A stretch of DNA of 64,000 nucleotides, from the NCBI GenBank assembly GCA_032718475.1, contig JAUCBJ010007179.1, positions 124,001-188,000 on the forward strand, written 5' to 3'. Source of the stretch: Nemertoderma westbladi (Eukaryota; Xenacoelomorpha; Nemertodermatida; Nemertodermatidae). The position numbers and the translations under genes are program-made. Positions 59,334 through 64,000 of this stretch are shown here, in pieces; position 1 is the stretch's first letter, and every line of letters begins with the position of its first letter. The notes under the pieces were generated by a model. The model saw only the letters and a list, made by a program, of their open reading frames with translations. It made no database searches and was not told the DNA's origin.

Positions 59334-60480
59334 TTCCTTTTTGGTCAATCTCAGTATAGAATGATCCGCTTCATCCACATGTGATAAGGTAGGTCCAATA
59401 TTCCTGTTTGGTTGGGTTATTAGCATAGCTAGTAAATGCGTGGATTTCTTACAATTCATGGAACTTAAATAGTTTATACTGTAGTTTACTTGGCATTACC
59501 TAGGTAAACTACTGTCAACCTGTAAGGGAGTCGGATGACTCTAGTCCCGACCCTTTAACTATGTAGTTACCGGCCCGTTAACCACATTTTTATCGATTGA
59601 CTTTTAAATAATGATCAATTTTTGAGATTTTAGTAGCTATTTTTTTTACCAGATACAATAGTTACTGTTTTTTAGCTATCATCAACTGTTATATTTCTAG
59701 AGAACTACGCAACCATACAGTACCATTTTAATTATTAAAAAAACATTTAAAAAAACATTAAAAAAACATACCGATGACATAAATGAACAATTCGACTAAT
59801 ATGGGTACCCATAACATAGTAGTACCTAATATGTCAACTAAGTTCTCTTAAGTCAATTTTCTAGTTCCAGCTAATGACATTTTCATGTCAATGAAAAAAA
59901 ATTCCATATCAGAAACTACGAGTATAGCAATTTTCTATAGAACAAGTCCCATTTAAATGCAGAGACCTGGAAACTCACTAGCTATTCCATGAAGAAAACA
60001 CTAAATGTGAGTAATCATAGGCTTAACTAATGATCAATAACTAATAATCATAACTAATGATCATCATTAGTTATGAATTCCAAACCCAATTCCCCATATC
60101 GAAATGGTCACCCAAGAAAAAGTACTGTAGTACCCAACTCAAAATTTGGAATATTATAAATATTATTATATCGTACGTTGGAACACAGGAACATACTATA
60201 CTGTACAGTAGAATCCACTCTAATTTACTTTGTTTGCTAAGGTACTTATGCACTTTATCTGTACTATCCCTTACGGTATCGATTTATGAATACGGGTACA
60301 ATAAAATAAGATGCACAATACAGTAGAAAGGAGCTAAACTGGAAATAACAAATATAGTTACCGTAGAAACATCACCTAAATGTTATAATCGCTGAAATTT
60401 GTTGTCTTTAATAATTATGTTAACACTCAAACATGTCAGGTTAGGACATAAATATCAGCCCAATTTAGATTCTTAACCTT
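59334..60480. other. Gene-poor DNA with a perfect palindrome
   Basis: No supported gene. At 60049-60075 the arms CATAACTAATGAT and ATCATTAGTTATG form a perfect 13-bp palindrome around one C. Confidence 0.55.
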
Positions 60481-60954
60481 GTCTAAAGTTACAGAAAGGC
60501 CACGCTAATAAAATAAACATCATTTATCTAACTTTGGTGCATATTTTGTAACTAATTGTATAATTAAAGGCGTTTGAAATCGCAACACTAAACTTGAATG
60601 CCGTCTCCATAGCAACTGGATTTAAAAATCAGACAAAAAAGATTGACATTATTTCGTAAATGAACTATATTGACTTTGTAGAAGATTTCAATCCATTATG
60701 ACATGTTGTTTGCAGTTGCTATGCTTTAAATGAGAATTACGTGGTCCTTAGCAACTAGGTCGTTATTTCAAAATGCCCAAAGTCAAAAATGTTATTTATA
60801 ATCGCCATTTCCTCATTAAGTGGGACCTATAGAACTCAAAACATCAAAAAAATTGAATCCGTCCAAAAATTTTCGGTATACCATTGTGGCTGCCGGACTA
60901 TCTAAAACGCATAAAATTTCAAACGGCATAAATAAAATTTGGTTTGATAAAACG

Positions 60955-61340
60955 ATATTTATGAGTGTCATATTCGTGATCAGCATCCCAGAAAACCCAT
61001 AATGGCATAAAATCAGGTTGATTCGGTAATGATTTTTGATCAGCATCCCAGAAAACCCGTATTGGCATAAAATCAGGTTGATTCGGTAATGATTTTTGAT
61101 CAGCATCCCAGAAATCCCGTATTGGCATAAAATCAGGTTGATTTGGTAATGATTTTTGATCAGCATCCCAGAAAACCCGTATTGGCATAAAATCAGGTTG
61201 ATTCGGTAATGATTTTTGATCAGCATCCCAGAAATCCCGTATTGGCATAAAATCAGGTTGATTCGGTAATGATTTTTGATCAGCATCCCAGAAAACCCGT
61301 ATTGGCATAAAATCAGGTTGATTCGGTAATAATGATTTTT
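60955..61340. repeat. 60-bp tandem repeat, six copies
   Basis: Six near-identical 60-bp units built on GATCAGCATCCCAGAAA-CCC and TCAGGTTGATT-GGTAATG. The period is 20 codons, so open frames on both strands are artefacts. The unit is a local amplification of part of the 251-bp repeat that follows. Confidence 0.95.
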
Positions 61341-61394
61341 GATTATCTAATTTGTGCTACTTGTATTTTTCGTGCCGCACATTGACATTGATAC

Positions 61395-62130
61395 GTATCC
61401 AAAAAAGCCGTAATCAACAAGGCAGAATATTTCTCAGTGTCATATTCGTGATCAACATCCCAAAAAACCCCATATGGTCATAAAATCAATTTGTTCATAT
61501 TTCCACTAAGATACTTGTTTTTTTCGTGCTCCAGGAGCACAAATAACTGACTAAATAACTAATATAACAACATGCCTATGTTGTTATATTATACACAACT
61601 TTTCGATATGTTTGATGTAGGTAGAGGAATAACATAGCCGTAATCAACAAGGTAGGATATTTCTCAGTGTCATATTCGTGATCAGCATCCCAAAAAAACC
61701 ACATGGTCATAAAATCAATGTGTTTTCGTGGTGATTTTTCATTATCATAATTCCACTAATTTTTCCAAGTTTTTTCGTGCTCCAGGGGCACAAATAACTG
61801 ACTAAATAACTAATATAACAACATGCCTATGTTGTTATATTATACACAACTTTTCGATATGTATGATGTAGGTAGAGGAATAACATAGCCGTAATCAACA
61901 AGGTAGGATATTTCTCAGTGTCATATTCGTGATCAGCATTCCAAAAAAACCACATGGTCATAAAATCAATGTGTTTTCGTGGTGATTTTTCATTATCATA
62001 ATTCCACTAATTTTTCCAAGTTTTTTCGTGCTCCAGGAGCACAAATAACTGACTAAATAACTAATATAACAACATGCCTATGTTGTTATATTATACACAA
62101 CTTTTCGATATGTTTGATGTAGAGGAATAA
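61395..62130. repeat. 251-bp tandem repeat, three copies
   Basis: Units repeat at exactly 251 bp (TTCGATATG at 61602, 61853, 62104). Each has a hairpin with 13-bp arms AATATAACAACAT/ATGTTGTTATATT around GCCT, and a second palindrome GTGCTCC-A-GGAGCAC, altered in the middle copy. The GATCAGCATCCCA phrase is shared with the 60-bp array. Confidence 0.92.
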
Positions 62131-64000
62131 ACCTTCCCAATGAAATCAGCACATTCTAAAACCTCATTAGCCAAACTGTATGGCCAATTTAACACTTTTG
62201 AAAAAAGTGCTGATTGCACTTTTGGTGCTCTTTTAGTATCTATTGATAAAAAAATGAAAATTTTGCTTCTAATCTTGCTTTCGATTACTAATAATGAATT
62301 CAACAGAACAATAAAACATAGTATGGCTTTATGGTTATAACCAAGTCTTTGAAGGGTGATGTATTTTATGTAATTTTATCAATTCCGAAAAGTGTTGATA
62401 TGGTATGGGTGCCAGGACTCCTCATACTGTATCTCGAAAACTACTGGAGCTATTAACTTTTTATTTGTCTCATCTAAAAGAGGACATAATTTTAGTTAGG
62501 GACAAGTACTTTCGACGTGCTAGACGTATTGTTTCAGGGGTTCTATCTAAGGTTTTCAATCTTCATTCTCTGGGTTGTCCTTCAAGGAGATAAGACACAT
62601 TAGTACCTCCCCTCTTCGTTATTGTAGTGGACTATTATGCTGGAGACATCGTATCGATATACTCAGTCAAAGTCGTGGGTGCCCAGCAGAACATACAAAC
62701 TGTGACTTAATGGAGGGAGCACAGAAACTGTTTCGGTATCTTAGCTTAGAAGAGGGTGCATCCACTATTGTTCTTTTTGTCAAGTGTGCTACTGTAGGAT
62801 CAAAATTTTGACAGTAAAGATCAACTCAGACCACCAGAAAATGGATCATGACTACCTGAGTCATGGTTAGGAGGTCTTGTGATAATCTACTTGATTTAGT
62901 TGCCATAGTAACTTTGTCAATAACTGTTGTCTGAAATGCCATTTAGATGTCATTTTTTATCTTAAAAGGGATTGCAGTCTGTCAGACCTGATGGTTTTTA
63001 TGCCCTAAATACTTGTTAAACTATAAACTATAAATGTTGTATCATGGTATGGATTTATCGTATAATATATGTGGATATGTCTTTGGAACCATATAAATAG
63101 CCCTCTACCGATTCAGATTTGTTATCATATCAAAATGAAAGGCCAACAGATACAAGACAAGGCCTTCCCAAAAAATTCAGTTCCAGGTGGTTGTTACCAA
63201 AAAGTGACAGGGACAACTTATTGGAATCAAATCGGTAGAACAACAAGAATATATATATTCTAAGGCGCCACTGCTCCCTTGCTCCATAGAAGATATATAC
63301 ATATCTACAAAAGATATTGAAAATCTTTTTTTTTATAAAAAAAAAAAATTTTTTTATCAGAAAAATCCAATTTCACTAAAATTTATTGCTAAACAGTGCA
63401 AGAAAGTGCTGCTTTCGCTCACTCTAGTATTTTTCTCTTAAAATTAGTGACAGGAAGTGCGAATTTTAGCTCAGATGGCAGATTGCAGGAGCTTTGAATA
63501 TTATTTATGGGGTTCGAGAACCAACGACCGGAAAATTTGACTTTTTGTAAATCCAATTATTTAAAAAATTGATCTCATATATTCACAGATGTTATTTTGC
63601 AAGTTAAGCTCCACTTACAAACCCCCGATTAAATAGTTATATTGTTATGTTTTTCGGTAATATATATTTGGGTTGTTCTCACAAAAAGTGGCCAAAATAA
63701 AATTGTCAAATTTTTTTTTGTCAAAACCATATAAATATATACATATTTCGAGAGCACTCGATGATGCGATTTCGAATACACTAGTGGGCCGTTTTTTTAG
63801 TAAAGTCGTAAGGTTTTATTCGCGAAAAACTAATGTCCACAATGTAACATTTTGTCCCTGGTGTAACGCTACTTGTTAGCCAATCAGCAGCCTTCATTTC
63901 ACAAAACGCCCACAATCTAACTCGTTGTCTCGAATGTAACGCTACTTGTTAGCCAATCAGTATCCAGGATTTGACATTTAAAATATATACCAGAAATTCA
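62131..64000. other. Right-hand region, no supported gene
   Basis: AT-rich DNA with short frames only (up to 78 codons) and no recognised domain. A phrase TGTAACGCTACTTGTTAGCC occurs twice near the right edge (about 63861 and 63937), suggesting the start of another repeat. Confidence 0.5.

Larger units (their letters stand above)
53721..60900. mobile_element. Candidate TA-flanked 7.2-kb inverted-repeat element
   Basis: TA-GTCCGGCAGCCAC at 53721-53735 is mirrored by GTGGCTGCCGGAC-TA at 60886-60900. Inward, both sides share ACCGAAAATTTTTGGACGG, then GATGTTTTG and weaker matches to about 350 bp (including TTGCTATGG with a following ACGGCA-like phrase). The TA flanks would fit a Tc1/mariner-type duplication. 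The interior has younger insertions (Merlin, an LTR element) and no transposase of its own. The two ends might instead be separate inverted copies of one old repeat. Confidence 0.5.

Noticed and set aside
60816-61308. 156- and 129-codon repeat proteins on the minus strand
   Set aside because: A 60-bp tandem repeat equals 20 codons and stays open in two frames; no other coding evidence.

Overview
The window is eukaryotic, most likely from an invertebrate metazoan. It has no dense gene packing or operons. The only host-type coding signal is three small exons, each encoding one calcium-binding EGF domain and bounded by canonical AG/GT splice sites in phase 1. Everything else recognisable is repetitive or mobile DNA: a 27-bp satellite, two LTR elements, several LINE-type reverse transcriptases, a Penelope-like element, and Merlin, piggyBac-like, Polinton-like and other inverted-repeat DNA elements. 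This mix is common in marine invertebrates, but the sequence alone does not name a species.

Layout. 77-35731 is one huge 27-bp satellite (over 1,000 monomers by length division), split at 15355-22324 by a 6,970-bp LTR retroelement. That element has 538-bp LTRs that look identical, a 5-bp ATCGG target duplication, a polypurine tract, and a Gag-like reading frame of about 1,230 codons ending in tandem zinc knuckles. It has no protease, reverse transcriptase or integrase; in their place is about 2 kb of tandem repeats built from short hairpins. The Gag frame changes three times, each time at a run of 10-14 G.

35732-51468 carries the EGF exons (36172-36306, 50918-51055, 51346-51468). The 14.6-kb intron between the first two is full of insertions: a TTAA-flanked piggyBac-like MITE, a Penelope-like relic between inverted repeats, a decayed LINE, and an old minus-strand reverse-transcriptase element (about 43.66-50.58 kb). 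The last is itself interrupted twice: by a CR1/Jockey-type LINE, and by a 2.3-kb element with identical 240-bp inverted repeats, a 6-bp target duplication and a 1.1-kb (CTGTGG)n array inside.

51469-64000 holds another LINE relic, a 553-bp foldback element, and a TA-flanked 7.2-kb interval with degenerate inverted ends. Inside that interval are a complete-looking Merlin transposon (1,405 bp, perfect 27-bp TIRs, 8-bp target duplication, intact 369-aa DDE transposase), a decayed gene with a HAL(S/T)GC(E/D)T motif, and an internally deleted LTR element. A nested 60-bp/251-bp tandem repeat follows.

The host gene runs on the plus strand. Since its first visible exon starts at a 3' splice site, the whole 35-kb satellite block may lie in an upstream intron. 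Long open frames in the satellite and hexanucleotide arrays are by-products of periods divisible by three and are not annotated as genes.
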